Positions 1 to 7,003 of a stretch of DNA of 11,540 nucleotides are shown here, one piece after another (the stretch's first letter is position 1; each line of letters opens with the position of its first letter). Made by a program: the position numbers and the translations under genes. A model generated the notes under the pieces. The model did not search any database. It saw nothing but the letters and a program-made list of their open reading frames with translations, and was not told where the DNA came from. Source of the stretch: an uncultured Longilinea sp. (GTDB lineage Bacteria; Chloroflexota; Anaerolineae; Anaerolineales; Anaerolineaceae); NCBI GenBank assembly GCA_937863945.1, contig CALMIB010000075.1, positions 1 to 11,540 on the forward strand, given 5' to 3'.

Positions 1-511
1 CGGGGGTGTACTGGCCGGACAGCTTGGAGTATTCGTCCATCATCCAGCCCATCATTTGCGGGGTGGTGCCAACATCAGGAGCCGGCACGTCCTGGCGGGG
101 GCCGATGTTTTTCCACATCACCTGCACCCAACCGCGCACCAGGCGTTCCTTCTCGCCGGTGGAGAGGGTGGCCGGGTCGACGATCACGCCGCCCTTGCCG
201 CCGCCCAGCGGGATATCCACAACGGCACACTTCCAGGTCATCCAGGTGCCCAGGGCGCGCACGGTGTCGAGGGTCTCGGCCGGGTGGAAGCGGATGCCGC
301 CCTTGTTGGGACCGCGGGCGTCGTTGTGCTGCACGCGGAAACCCTGGAAAACGCGAATGCTGCCGTCATCCATGCGGACAGGGATGCGGAAGGCATATTC
401 GCGCAGCGGCCAGCGCAGGATCTCGCGAACCTGCGGGTCGAGCTTCAGCAGCTCGGCAACGTGGTCAAACTGCCGCTGAGCCATTTCAAACGCATTGGTC
501 GTTCCTGCCAT
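1..511 (-). CDS. gdhA: Glu/Leu/Phe/Val-type glutamate dehydrogenase, N-terminal part (cut by window edge)
   Basis: The first 170 residues of a glutamate dehydrogenase, which reversibly deaminates glutamate to 2-oxoglutarate and ammonia with NAD(P) in the cytoplasm. The reading frame is open through position 1, so the Rossmann nucleotide-binding domain lies outside the window and cofactor preference cannot be judged. The dimerisation/substrate domain is clear: GPNKGGIRFHP (residues 67-77, substrate Lys70), WKCAVVDIPLGGGKGG with Lys94 and catalytic Lys106, and PAPDVGT with the catalytic Asp146. All family catalytic residues visible in this part are intact. The ATG at 511 is preceded by an AGGAG ribosome site (518-522) at good spacing. 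It lies downstream of gatB on the same strand but has its own promoter candidate and a long structured leader. The family is certain; the symbol is conventional. Confidence 0.95.
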   Translation of the reverse strand, partial: MAGTTNAFEMAQRQFDHVAELLKLDPQVREILRWPLREYAFRIPVRMDDGSIRVFQGFRVQHNDARGPNKGGIRFHPAETLDTVRALGTWMTWKCAVVDIPLGGGKGGVIVDPATLSTGEKERLVRGWVQVMWKNIGPRQDVPAPDVGTTPQMMGWMMDEYSKLSGQYTP

Positions 512-529
512 CGTTCTGCTCCTATTAAA

Positions 530-619
530 TCAGAGGTAGATTAGGCTGTACACGATAAGGTGGTGGCGGACTGCAGTGAAAATAAAAAGCGAGCGCCTCG
601 GTTCTGTGCCCGCTTTCAT
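530..619 (-). CDS. Possible leader peptide ORF (29 codons) before glutamate dehydrogenase
   Basis: A 29-codon frame starts at the ATG at 619 inside the leader and stops with TGA at 530-532, 18 nt before the dehydrogenase start and just ahead of its AGGAG site. The peptide is rich in bulky hydrophobic and aromatic residues, with a LFIF segment near residue 11 and HHLIVYSLIYL at the end. It runs through the terminator-like T-tract, the arrangement expected of a leader peptide or a coupled small ORF. There is no convincing ribosome site, only GAAG immediately before the ATG, so it may be chance. Confidence 0.2.
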   Translation of the reverse strand: MKAGTEPRRSLFIFTAVRHHLIVYSLIYL

Positions 620-656
620 GCTTCAAGCAAATCATACGCTCGCATTCGCATTTCAC
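576..656 (-). promoter_or_regulatory. Structured leader with terminator-like element upstream of glutamate dehydrogenase
   Basis: In the minus-strand leader, GTGAAA (656-651) can pair with TTTCAC (581-576), and GCGAGCG (643-637) can pair with CGCTCGC (595-589). The two helices are separated by a symmetric 7x7 internal loop, making one long imperfect hairpin. The 3' arm CGCTCGC runs directly into TTTTTATTTT (588-579), as in an intrinsic terminator. A competing AAAGCG/CGCTTT helix is also possible. A structure of this kind between promoter and gene suggests attenuation, but the loop is large (41 nt) and the signal is unproven. Confidence 0.35.
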
Positions 657-676
657 CGCCAGCGATATCTTGATTA

Positions 677-704
677 AGTGTACTGTTTTTCACAAGTCCG
701 TCAA
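677..704 (-). promoter_or_regulatory. Sigma70-type promoter candidate for glutamate dehydrogenase
   Basis: On the minus strand there is a TTGACG -35 box (704-699), a 16-bp spacer and a TACACT -10 box (682-677). The predicted start near 670 would give a leader of about 160 nt before the dehydrogenase ATG at 511. It lies in the gap after gatB, so the dehydrogenase need not depend on gatB transcription. Confidence 0.55.
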
Positions 705-775
705 GATGATGAACATCGTTGATCGGCATGATGGATTTCAGGGCGCAGGGTGAGGAATGTGCCTGTGCCGCGGGA

Positions 776-2236
776 TCAACCGCGGCGTTTTTCGGCCAAC
801 TGGCGTTCCAGTTCGGCGCGCAGTATGGCCGGGTGGGCGCGCTTGCCGGCCAGTTGCATCACCCGGCCGAAAAACCATTGGGCCAGGCTGTCTTTGCCGG
901 CCAGGTAGCGCTCCAGTTCGACCGGGTGGGCCGCGATCGCTTCGCCCACCAGGCGGGCGATCTCCGCGCCATCGGTGATCTGCGCCAGGCCGCGCGCTTC
1001 GATCACCCCGGCAGCGCCACTTCCGCTGGTTAGCATTTCGGACAGCACGGCTTTGGCGGTGGGGGCGTTGATCTCGCCACGGGCGACGCGCTCCAGCAGG
1101 TCGGCCAGCCCTCCGGGGGGTAGCAGCAATTCGTCGATGCGCTGTCCACTGGCGTTCAGCCAGCCGAACACCTCGCCCAGCAGCCAGTTGGCTGCGGCAC
1201 GCGGCGCAACGTCGGGCGCGGCGCGCAACACGGCCTCAAAGTAGGCGGCCAGGTCGTTATCGGCGGCCAGCAGGGCGGCGTCGCCGGCGGGCAGGTCATA
1301 TTCGCGCACGAAGCGCTGCGCGCGGGCGCGCGGCAGTTCGGGCAGGGCGGCGCGCACTTGCTGCACCCATTCGGGTTCCACCACCAGGGGCGGCAGGTCG
1401 GGTTCGGGAAAGTAGCGGTAATCGTGAGCTTCTTCCTTGCTGCGCTGGGAGAAGGTTTTGCCTTCGGGTTCGTCCCAGCCGAGGGTTTCCTGTTCCACCC
1501 GGCCGCCGGCATCCAGCACGGCCGCCTGGCGCTGCGCTTCGTAGGCGATGGAGCGCTCGAGCGCGCGGAAGCTGTTCAGGTTTTTGATCTCGACGCGCGT
1601 GCCCAATTCACCGCTGCCGGCCGGGCGCAGCGAAACGTTGGCCTCAAAGCGGATGACGCCCTTTTCCATGTCACCCGAGTTGACGCCCAGCGCGCGCAGG
1701 ATGGCGCGCAGCGTTTCGGCGTAGGCGCGCGCTTCGTCGGGCGAGCGCATATCCGGCTCGGAGACGATTTCCAGCAAGGCCACGCCGCTGCGGTTGAGAT
1801 CAATCAGCGAGTAGCTCTGCCCGTCCCGCTCGACGTGGGTGAGCTTGCCGGTATCCTCCTCCAGGTGCACGCGGCGCACGCGGATCAGGCGCTCGCCGGC
1901 GCCGGCGTCGATCACCAGGCGGCCGCGCTCGGCCAGCGGGTATTCGTACTGCGAGATTTGGTAGCCTTTGGGCAGATCGGGGTAAAAATAGTTCTTACGT
2001 GCAAACAGGCTGGTGCGCGCCACGTCGCATTCCAGCGCCAGCGCCACGCGCAGCGCGAATTCCACCGCCTGGCGGTTGACCACCGGCAGCACGCCGGGCA
2101 TGCCGGCGCACACCGGGCAAACGGCCGTGTTGGGCAGCGCGCGGGTTGAATCGACCACCGCACAGCCGCAAAACATCTTGGAGCGGGTCTGCATTTCGGC
2201 GTGGACTTCCAGCCCGATGACAGTTTCGTATTTCAT
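776..2236 (-). CDS. gatB: Asp-tRNA(Asn)/Glu-tRNA(Gln) amidotransferase subunit B
   Basis: GatB is the tRNA-binding and kinase subunit of the GatCAB complex, which converts Glu-tRNA(Gln) and/or Asp-tRNA(Asn) to the amidated forms for translation. The 486 residues match the usual family length. The N-terminus carries the family signature VIGLEVHAE (residues 6-14) and four zinc-type cysteines, CGC at 23-25 and CPVC at 40-43. Further conserved blocks are [17 protein letters not shown] (81-97) and [15 protein letters not shown] (191-205), with an alpha-helical tail domain of the YqeY type after about residue 340. gatA and gatC are not adjacent. The start is fixed by the conserved N-terminus, although no good Shine-Dalgarno sequence precedes the ATG. 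The downstream gene has its own promoter candidate. Confidence 0.97.
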   Translation of the reverse strand: MKYETVIGLEVHAEMQTRSKMFCGCAVVDSTRALPNTAVCPVCAGMPGVLPVVNRQAVEFALRVALALECDVARTSLFARKNYFYPDLPKGYQISQYEYPLAERGRLVIDAGAGERLIRVRRVHLEEDTGKLTHVERDGQSYSLIDLNRSGVALLEIVSEPDMRSPDEARAYAETLRAILRALGVNSGDMEKGVIRFEANVSLRPAGSGELGTRVEIKNLNSFRALERSIAYEAQRQAAVLDAGGRVEQETLGWDEPEGKTFSQRSKEEAHDYRYFPEPDLPPLVVEPEWVQQVRAALPELPRARAQRFVREYDLPAGDAALLAADNDLAAYFEAVLRAAPDVAPRAAANWLLGEVFGWLNASGQRIDELLLPPGGLADLLERVARGEINAPTAKAVLSEMLTSGSGAAGVIEARGLAQITDGAEIARLVGEAIAAHPVELERYLAGKDSLAQWFFGRVMQLAGKRAHPAILRAELERQLAEKRRG

Positions 2237-2301
2237 GGGTGGTCTGATCGGTAGATGAGCAAGGACAGCGGCGTTGATGGATGTAAATCGTAAATAAGGA
2301 A

Positions 2302-2320
2302 GCCCTTCGTCCTGAAGGGC
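2302..2320 (-). terminator. Hairpin between the 2358-2906 gene and gatB; weak terminator or leader element
   Basis: A perfect 7-bp stem, GCCCTTC / GAAGGGC, closes a 5-nt loop. On the minus strand it is followed by TTCCTTATTT, only a weak T-tract. It may end the gene at 2358-2906 inefficiently or act in the gatB leader. No T-tract follows on the plus strand. Confidence 0.35.
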
Positions 2321-2335
2321 CGCGGAGATAGATTG

Positions 2336-2344
2336 ATTCTACCA
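2336..2344 (-). promoter_or_regulatory. Extended -10 promoter candidate for gatB
   Basis: TGG-TAGAAT on the minus strand (2344-2336) matches an extended -10 element, but no good -35 is present. Initiation near 2329 would leave a leader of about 90 nt containing the hairpin at 2302-2320. Confidence 0.3.
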
Positions 2345-2357
2345 TACGGGTGCGAAA

Positions 2358-2906
2358 TCACGCCCATTCGCGCTTCGGTCGGCCGGGGTCTGGCGGGTGG
2401 GGGTGGGCCATCGCACCGGCCAGCATTTTGGGCAGCACACCGGGGAATTTGCGCCACACGATGGGATAGATGGGCAGCGGGCTGTGGTGGAAGGTGATGG
2501 CGCCGTTGCGGTGGAAGCGGATCTCGGCTTCGCGTTTTTCGCGGTTTTCCACCCAGTTGATAAAAACCGATAAATGCGAGGCGCGCAGCACGCAATCTTT
2601 GTAAGTCATCACGGTGCGGTGGATGCGGCTGGTGTTGAAGCCAAAATCGAGGTAACAGCTCAGTTTTGTGCTCATGCGCCCGCCGCGCGTTTCGGCGGCC
2701 TGCCGGGCCAGTGTCAGGATTCCGGCGCTCTCGGCGCGTGCGGTGAACTCAAGCGTGTACTGGTGGATCAGTTCCTGATTGGCAGCCCTGTGCTCGCTGC
2801 GTTCGAGCAGATCCTGCTGTTTGGCTTTCCGGTCAGCCAGCACTTTGTTGGCGCGTTTGCGTGCATCCAGTAGAACCCGGAGTTTCTCTTTCTGCTTGCG
2901 GTCCAT
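2358..2906 (-). CDS. Unrecognised basic protein with an N-terminal coiled coil
   Basis: A 182-residue protein that I do not recognise. The start at 2906 is chosen because AGAGGTAAGG lies just upstream at proper distance; an in-frame ATG 51 bases further upstream has no such site. Residues 1-50 are highly charged (Lys, Arg, Glu, Gln) and look like a helix or coiled coil. The middle part, about 75-150, alternates hydrophobic and aromatic residues and may be a beta-rich fold (FGFNTSRIHRTVMTY, EIRFHRNGAITFHHSP). The tail is rich in Pro, Arg and Lys. There is no signal peptide or membrane segment. It sits between the aminotransferase terminator and gatB, with its own promoter-like region, so it is probably a single-gene unit. 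No function can be assigned. Confidence 0.7.
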   Translation of the reverse strand: MDRKQKEKLRVLLDARKRANKVLADRKAKQQDLLERSEHRAANQELIHQYTLEFTARAESAGILTLARQAAETRGGRMSTKLSCYLDFGFNTSRIHRTVMTYKDCVLRASHLSVFINWVENREKREAEIRFHRNGAITFHHSPLPIYPIVWRKFPGVLPKMLAGAMAHPHPPDPGRPKREWA

Positions 2907-2947
2907 GACCTTACCTCTAAAGAACAATCGTTTGATTAATTTTAGCA

Positions 2948-2976
2948 CGCCTGGCAATGATTCGCGAATCCAGGCG
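2948..2976. repeat. Inverted repeat with central palindrome upstream of the 2358-2906 gene
   Basis: CGCCTGG (2948-2954) and CCAGGCG (2970-2976) form a perfect 7-bp inverted repeat, with a separate 12-bp palindrome GATTCGCGAATC (2959-2970) inside it. On the minus strand it is followed at once by TGC-TAAAAT (2947-2939), an extended -10 sequence. This is a possible operator for the gene starting at 2906, or a second stem after the aminotransferase terminator. Confidence 0.4.
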
Positions 2977-2980
2977 GTCG

Positions 2981-3009
2981 AATAAAAAAGAGACGCCGCG
3001 GCGTCTCTT
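2981..3009 (-). terminator. Intrinsic terminator of the aminotransferase
   Basis: A perfect 22-bp palindrome at 2988-3009 (half-site AAGAGACGCCG on the minus strand) is followed on that strand by TTTTTTATT. It lies about 24 bp past the aminotransferase stop codon, as expected for a Rho-independent terminator. Confidence 0.9.
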
Positions 3010-3032
3010 GAGGTAAACCGGGATGTTGGGCT

Positions 3033-4214
<1,182 letters not shown>

Positions 4215-4281
4215 TTCCCCTCCCTTGAAGGAATTCAAAAAATGGATCGAATGTCCAATCTATGCTTAAATAATGCCGGCC

Positions 4282-4506
4282 CTAAAGCTCGTTGATGCGC
4301 CACTCGTCGTACAGCTCGCCGTAAAAAAGCTCAAACTTGCGCCCATTGGCGGTGCGCACGCGAAAGCAGTGCCCGCCCGGGATGCGCCATTCGGCCTCGA
4401 CGGCTTCGATTTCCAGTCGCTGGCCTTGCCAGTGCAGCGCTACCGGCCGCTCGGCATACTCGTAGCCGGAATGACATTCAACCGGGTCTTTCAGCTCATC
4501 GCCCAC
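4282..4506 (-). CDS. Small acidic protein of unknown function
   Basis: A 74-residue protein with a GTG start, overlapping the end of the nucleotidyltransferase gene by 16 bases. A GGGAG site lies 7 bases upstream of the GTG, inside the upstream gene. That and the overlap indicate translational coupling. The sequence is compact, with several Trp, Tyr and Phe residues (ALHWQGQRLEIEAVEAEWR, then FRVRTANGRKFELFYGELYDEWRI), and reads as a small antiparallel beta domain. No catalytic motif, cysteine cluster or membrane segment is visible. I do not recognise a named family. Coupling to a sugar-nucleotide enzyme could hint at an accessory role, but that is only inference. Confidence 0.7.
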   Translation of the reverse strand: MGDELKDPVECHSGYEYAERPVALHWQGQRLEIEAVEAEWRIPGGHCFRVRTANGRKFELFYGELYDEWRINEL

Positions 4507-5507
4507 GAGGAATCTCCCAGGTTGAGGCGCGAGGTTTGCCCCTGCACCTGCACGTCGCGGCCCAGCAGCGAGCTGTCGAGCACCATTTGCGAAACCTGCG
4601 CCCCTTCGTCGATGATCGAGTTTTGCACCACCACCTGGCGCAGCCGGCAGTCTTCGCCCAGCGAAACATACGGGCCGATCACCGAAGCTTCGATTTTGGC
4701 CGAGGGGTGAATGTACACCGGCGGGATGATGGCCGTGCCGGGGTGGGCGGCCGCGGCTTCGACGCTGTTGTCGTGACCTTTGTCCAGCAGGTAGCGGTTG
4801 GTTTCCAGCAGCGCCTCGGGGATGCCGGCATCCAGCCAGACATCCACCGGGTTGACGCGGAACTTGTGGCCGCGCTCCAACAGGATGTTGACCGCGTCGG
4901 CCAGGAAGAACTCGTTCTTGAGGGTCAGGTTGCGTTTCATCTGCTCTTCAATGGCGTTCATCAACTCGCGGCCTTCGCGGAAGTAGTAAAAGCCCACCAC
5001 CACCTGGTTGTTGGCTAAGTCCGTGGGCTTTTCCACCAGGCGGGTCACCATGCCGTGTTCGTCGGTCACCGCCACGCCAAAGCGGCGCGGATCGGGCACT
5101 GCGTGCACCCAGGCCATGCCGTCCACGGCGACGTCCTTGAGGATGCCGAGGTCGGTTTCGATGAGCGTGTCCGAGAAGGTCATCAGCACCGGGCCGGTCA
5201 GGTATTCGCGCGCCAGGTAGAGCGCGTCGGACTGGCCGCGCATTTTTTCCTGGACGACAAAGTGCACGCGTTTTTCGGGGTGGTGCAGGCGCATGTGTGC
5301 CTGCACCTGTTCGAGCTGATTGGGGCCGACGATGAAGACGTACTCGGCGTTGTCGGGGTCGGGCAGGCTGTTAAACTGTTCGAGGACGTAGTCGAGCACG
5401 GTGCGCCCGGCCAGCGCGATGAGCGGTTTGGGTTTGCTCCAGGTGAGCGGGCGCATGCGCGTGCCCAGCCCCGCCATGGGGACTGCGATTTTGAGGGTTT
5501 CCGCCAT
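4491..5507 (-). CDS. Sugar-phosphate nucleotidyltransferase with C-terminal hexapeptide (LbH) domain
   Basis: A 338-residue enzyme of the NTP_transferase family (RmlA/GlmU-like), which makes NDP-sugars from a sugar 1-phosphate and an NTP, usually for cell-envelope or storage polysaccharides. The signature AVPMAGLGTRMRPLTWSKPKPL spans about residues 8-29, followed by VQEKMRGQSDAL (nucleotide and sugar binding), TFSDTLIETD (metal-binding Asp region), VEKPTD and DVWLDAGIPEALLETN. From about residue 255 there are imperfect hexapeptide repeats (VYIHPSAKIEASVIGPYVSLG and onward), a left-handed beta-helix as in bifunctional GlmU-like or thymidylyltransferase-like proteins. There are too few repeats to claim a full acetyltransferase. 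The sugar and base specificity cannot be assigned. The ATG has AGGAG 10 bases upstream, inside a palindrome. The small gene downstream overlaps it. Confidence 0.88.
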   Translation of the reverse strand: MAETLKIAVPMAGLGTRMRPLTWSKPKPLIALAGRTVLDYVLEQFNSLPDPDNAEYVFIVGPNQLEQVQAHMRLHHPEKRVHFVVQEKMRGQSDALYLAREYLTGPVLMTFSDTLIETDLGILKDVAVDGMAWVHAVPDPRRFGVAVTDEHGMVTRLVEKPTDLANNQVVVGFYYFREGRELMNAIEEQMKRNLTLKNEFFLADAVNILLERGHKFRVNPVDVWLDAGIPEALLETNRYLLDKGHDNSVEAAAAHPGTAIIPPVYIHPSAKIEASVIGPYVSLGEDCRLRQVVVQNSIIDEGAQVSQMVLDSSLLGRDVQVQGQTSRLNLGDSSWAMS

Positions 5508-5509
5508 GT

Positions 5510-5524
5510 TCAGGAGTCTCCTGA
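5510..5524. repeat. 15-bp palindrome over the ribosome site of the nucleotidyltransferase gene
   Basis: TCAGGAGTCTCCTGA is symmetric around T5517 and contains the AGGAG ribosome site of the minus-strand gene starting at 5507. In RNA, TCAGG/CCTGA could pair around a 5-nt loop and hide the site. In DNA it could be a protein-binding half-site pair. Confidence 0.45.
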
Positions 5525-5543
5525 TTGCATTCTAATTGCATTC
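5524..5543. repeat. Direct repeat ATTGCATTC x2 upstream of the nucleotidyltransferase gene
   Basis: ATTGCATTC occurs at 5524-5532 and 5535-5543, an 11-bp period or about one helical turn. Both copies lie between the promoter candidate and the ribosome site, so they may form a regulator-binding site. Confidence 0.4.
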
Positions 5544-5567
5544 GATGATAAGTATTGTTCTGAGGTG

Positions 5568-5576
5568 ATTGTATCA
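5568..5576 (-). promoter_or_regulatory. Extended -10 promoter candidate for the nucleotidyltransferase gene
   Basis: TGA-TACAAT on the minus strand (5576-5568) is a full extended -10 match, without a clear -35. Initiation near 5561 gives a leader of about 54 nt that carries both ATTGCATTC repeats and the palindrome. Confidence 0.45.
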
Positions 5577-5618
5577 TTTTCCGCCCGCAATACATCCTGA
5601 TGAATGCAAGCGGCCGGA

Positions 5619-5642
5619 TGAAAAAACGTCACGATTTTTTCA
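5619..5642. repeat. A/T-rich inverted repeat after the MOSC gene
   Basis: TGAAAAAA (5619-5626) and TTTTTTCA (5635-5642) flank an 8-nt loop. It sits 16 bp past the MOSC stop codon, where a terminator would be expected. The stem has few G:C pairs, so it is at best a weak terminator. Confidence 0.25.
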
Positions 5643-5657
5643 GTCGATTTGGGTCGT

Positions 5658-6371
5658 TCAGGCGTCTTTATCGCCGGTGAGCGTGCTGCGGCTCGGGCCG
5701 CGTTTGCCCGTTTCCAGGCCGCTCAGCAGCCCGGCGCGGCTGGTGGCAGCCAGTTCCGGCAGGGCGGCCAGCGCCAGGGCCTCTTGCGGGCTCAACGCAG
5801 GAGCGCGCAGCACGGCATAGGCATGCTGAATGCTCCAGGCGGGGTTGGGGCGCTCGGCCAGTTCCAACCGGTCGCCGGCCTGCAGGTGGCCCTCTTCAAG
5901 CACGCGGAAATACCAGCCGGTGCGCCCGGTCTGGTCGGCGCGGATGGCCAGGTCGGGCCGATTCCAGCGACGGCCCAGCTTCCAGCACGGTCCGCGCGGC
6001 TGGCTGACCTGCAACAGCACTTTGCCGGCGCGGAAGATATCGCCGATGCATACGTCCGCTTCCAGCAGGCCGGCGGTGGTCAGGTTCTCGCCGAAACTGC
6101 CGCCCGGCATCTCATCTATCCCAAGTTCGGCCGCCCAGGCTCGCAGGTGCTCGACCGGGTAGAGGTTGACTGCCTTGTCGGGGCCGCCGTGCACGCGCAG
6201 GTCGGCCTGTTCGTCGCCGCTGATCTGCGTTTTTCCCGCCCAGACCGGCCCGACGACGGGGTCTTTAAAAATGGCGCTGGTCCAGGCGCGTTCGAAACCC
6301 ACCGCGGCGTCTTCGTTGCCCAGGCGTTGCGGGCGCCCGACCTGTATGGAAAGAATCTGGATTGATGTCAT
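5658..6371 (-). CDS. MOSC-domain protein (YiiM-like)
   Basis: A 237-residue protein of the MOSC family, molybdenum-cofactor sulfurase C-terminal-like beta-barrel proteins. Members such as YiiM and YcbX carry a molybdenum cofactor and detoxify N-hydroxylated bases. Seen here: RVHGGPDKAVNLYP (59-72), PGGSFGENLTT (89-99), the VCIGDIFRAG segment (107-116) and the key cysteine in QPRGPCWKL (Cys129), followed by the YiiM-type WYFRVLEEG. The start at 6371 is chosen because AAAGGGATGA lies about 8 bases upstream. An ATG 9 bases earlier (6380) overlaps the upstream stop as ATGA but has its ribosome site too close. Either way it is translationally coupled to the methyltransferase remnant. The substrate is not predictable. 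Confidence 0.88.
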   Translation of the reverse strand: MTSIQILSIQVGRPQRLGNEDAAVGFERAWTSAIFKDPVVGPVWAGKTQISGDEQADLRVHGGPDKAVNLYPVEHLRAWAAELGIDEMPGGSFGENLTTAGLLEADVCIGDIFRAGKVLLQVSQPRGPCWKLGRRWNRPDLAIRADQTGRTGWYFRVLEEGHLQAGDRLELAERPNPAWSIQHAYAVLRAPALSPQEALALAALPELAATSRAGLLSGLETGKRGPSRSTLTGDKDA

Positions 6372-6376
6372 TGAGC

Positions 6377-6754
6377 TCATCCCTTTTTGACTGTATTGCT
6401 TTTTGACCAGGCTAGCCTGGCGGCTTTGGTGGCCATGAAGAGCGGCATGAAGGCGCTGACGGGATCCTCGGGGTGAATATCCTCGTACAGGTCCACCACG
6501 GCCAGGCCGGCGGTCATTTGCCCGCCCAGAATGGGTCCCTGCTGCCCGCCGGCGGAGGCCAGGCATAAAACATCGCTCCCGGCCAGCGGCGACGGGAACC
6601 AGGTTGCCGGCACGGGCTTGACCGGCGTGAGCACAATCTGCCAGTTCCCCTGCCGGGCAGCCTGGATCTGCCTGCTGGTGACGGGAATGGACCAGATGAT
6701 GCCCTTTTCGACTTGCCTGTCCCAGGCGGTGCGGTTGTAAGAAATGAGTTCCAT
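6377..6754 (-). CDS. Internally deleted class I SAM-dependent methyltransferase (remnant)
   Basis: A 125-residue frame joining two ends of a methyltransferase. Residues 1-76 match the N-terminal part of a family whose members start [18 protein letters not shown] and run through [13 protein letters not shown], which is the SAM-binding glycine motif I. Immediately afterwards, [16 protein letters not shown]...[12 protein letters not shown] (77 onward) resembles the extreme C-terminus of the same family. Motifs II-IV of the catalytic fold are missing, roughly half of a protein of about 250 residues. The join lies near 6521-6530, next to two 8-bp direct copies of TGCCCGCC (6519-6526 and 6543-6550). 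The frame is kept, so a short protein may still be made and coupled to the MOSC gene, but methyltransferase activity is unlikely. The ATG at 6754 has no ribosome site but lies 6 nt after a TATAAT box. An assembly error is the main alternative. Confidence 0.7.
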   Translation of the reverse strand: MELISYNRTAWDRQVEKGIIWSIPVTSRQIQAARQGNWQIVLTPVKPVPATWFPSPLAGSDVLCLASAGGQQGPILGGQMTAGLAVVDLYEDIHPEDPVSAFMPLFMATKAARLAWSKSNTVKKG

Positions 6755-6760
6755 GCCGGT

Positions 6761-6766
6761 ATTATA
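6761..6766 (-). promoter_or_regulatory. TATAAT -10 box giving a near-leaderless transcript
   Basis: A perfect TATAAT on the minus strand ends 6 nt before the ATG at 6754, so transcription would start at or next to the A of the ATG. No Shine-Dalgarno sequence is present, consistent with leaderless translation. No recognisable -35 exists at 16-18 bp. Confidence 0.45.
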
Positions 6767-6882
6767 TAGGATTTTGGCTGCCCCCACCGGGCGCATCCGC
6801 GGGGTGGAATAGGCCGGCATACGCCAAATAAAAACTGCATGCCAAAAACAAACAATTTCCTATATGATTCTAATCGAATTTG

Positions 6883-6891
6883 TGCTATACT
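6883..6891 (+). promoter_or_regulatory. Extended -10 promoter of the RRM/cold-shock operon
   Basis: TGC-TATACT matches the extended -10 consensus in an A/T-rich stretch. No good -35 is seen. Transcription would start near 6898, giving a leader of about 105 nt with two hairpins before the RRM start at 7004. Confidence 0.55.
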
Positions 6892-6921
6892 ATTTTTTGT
6901 TCAACGAAGGTTGGTCAGCGT

Positions 6922-6960
6922 TTGCCGTCAGCCCAGTTCGGGGCGACGGTAATTTTTTTA
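6922..6960 (+). terminator. Terminator-like hairpin in the RRM gene leader (attenuator candidate)
   Basis: TTGCCGTC (6922-6929) pairs with GACGGTAA (6945-6952) with one G:U. After a bulged A6930, GCCC (6931-6934) pairs with GGGC (6941-6944) around the loop AGTTCG. Seven T residues follow at 6953-6959. This is a complete intrinsic terminator placed between the promoter and the first gene, so conditional read-through is the natural reading. Confidence 0.65.
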
Positions 6961-6962
6961 TC

Positions 6963-6980
6963 TCTGGCTGTAAAGCCAGA
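6963..6980 (+). promoter_or_regulatory. Second leader hairpin with GTAA tetraloop
   Basis: TCTGGCT and AGCCAGA form a perfect 7-bp stem closed by GTAA, a GNRA-type tetraloop. It ends 23 nt before the RRM ATG and leaves the AAGGG ribosome site (6996-7000) free. It may stabilise the mRNA 5' end or present a protein-binding site. Confidence 0.5.
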
Positions 6981-7003
6981 AGGGTTCAAAGGAACAAGGG
7001 ACA

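Noticed and set aside
718..780. GTTGATC (718-724) and GATCAAC (774-780) inverted repeat around the end of gatB
   Set aside because: The arms are separated by about 49 bp and no T-tract follows; too weak to call a terminator.
1358..2149. Long plus-strand reading frame opposite gatB
   Set aside because: It is the antisense shadow of a clear GatB coding sequence in GC-rich DNA; the protein is Ala/Gly/Arg/His-rich low-complexity without family motifs.
5649..6365. 238-codon plus-strand reading frame opposite the MOSC gene
   Set aside because: Antisense shadow; the minus strand encodes intact MOSC motifs and the plus-strand product has no recognisable domain.
5658..6566. A longer MOSC protein starting at 6566
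   Set aside because: The first 60 or so residues would be an Arg/Gly-rich out-of-frame reading of the upstream methyltransferase remnant; ribosome site and family N-terminus support 6371.
6377..6820. Upstream ATG at 6820 as start of the methyltransferase remnant
   Set aside because: The extra residues do not resemble the family N-terminus and lie across a TATAAT promoter; the family-typical start is the ATG at 6754.
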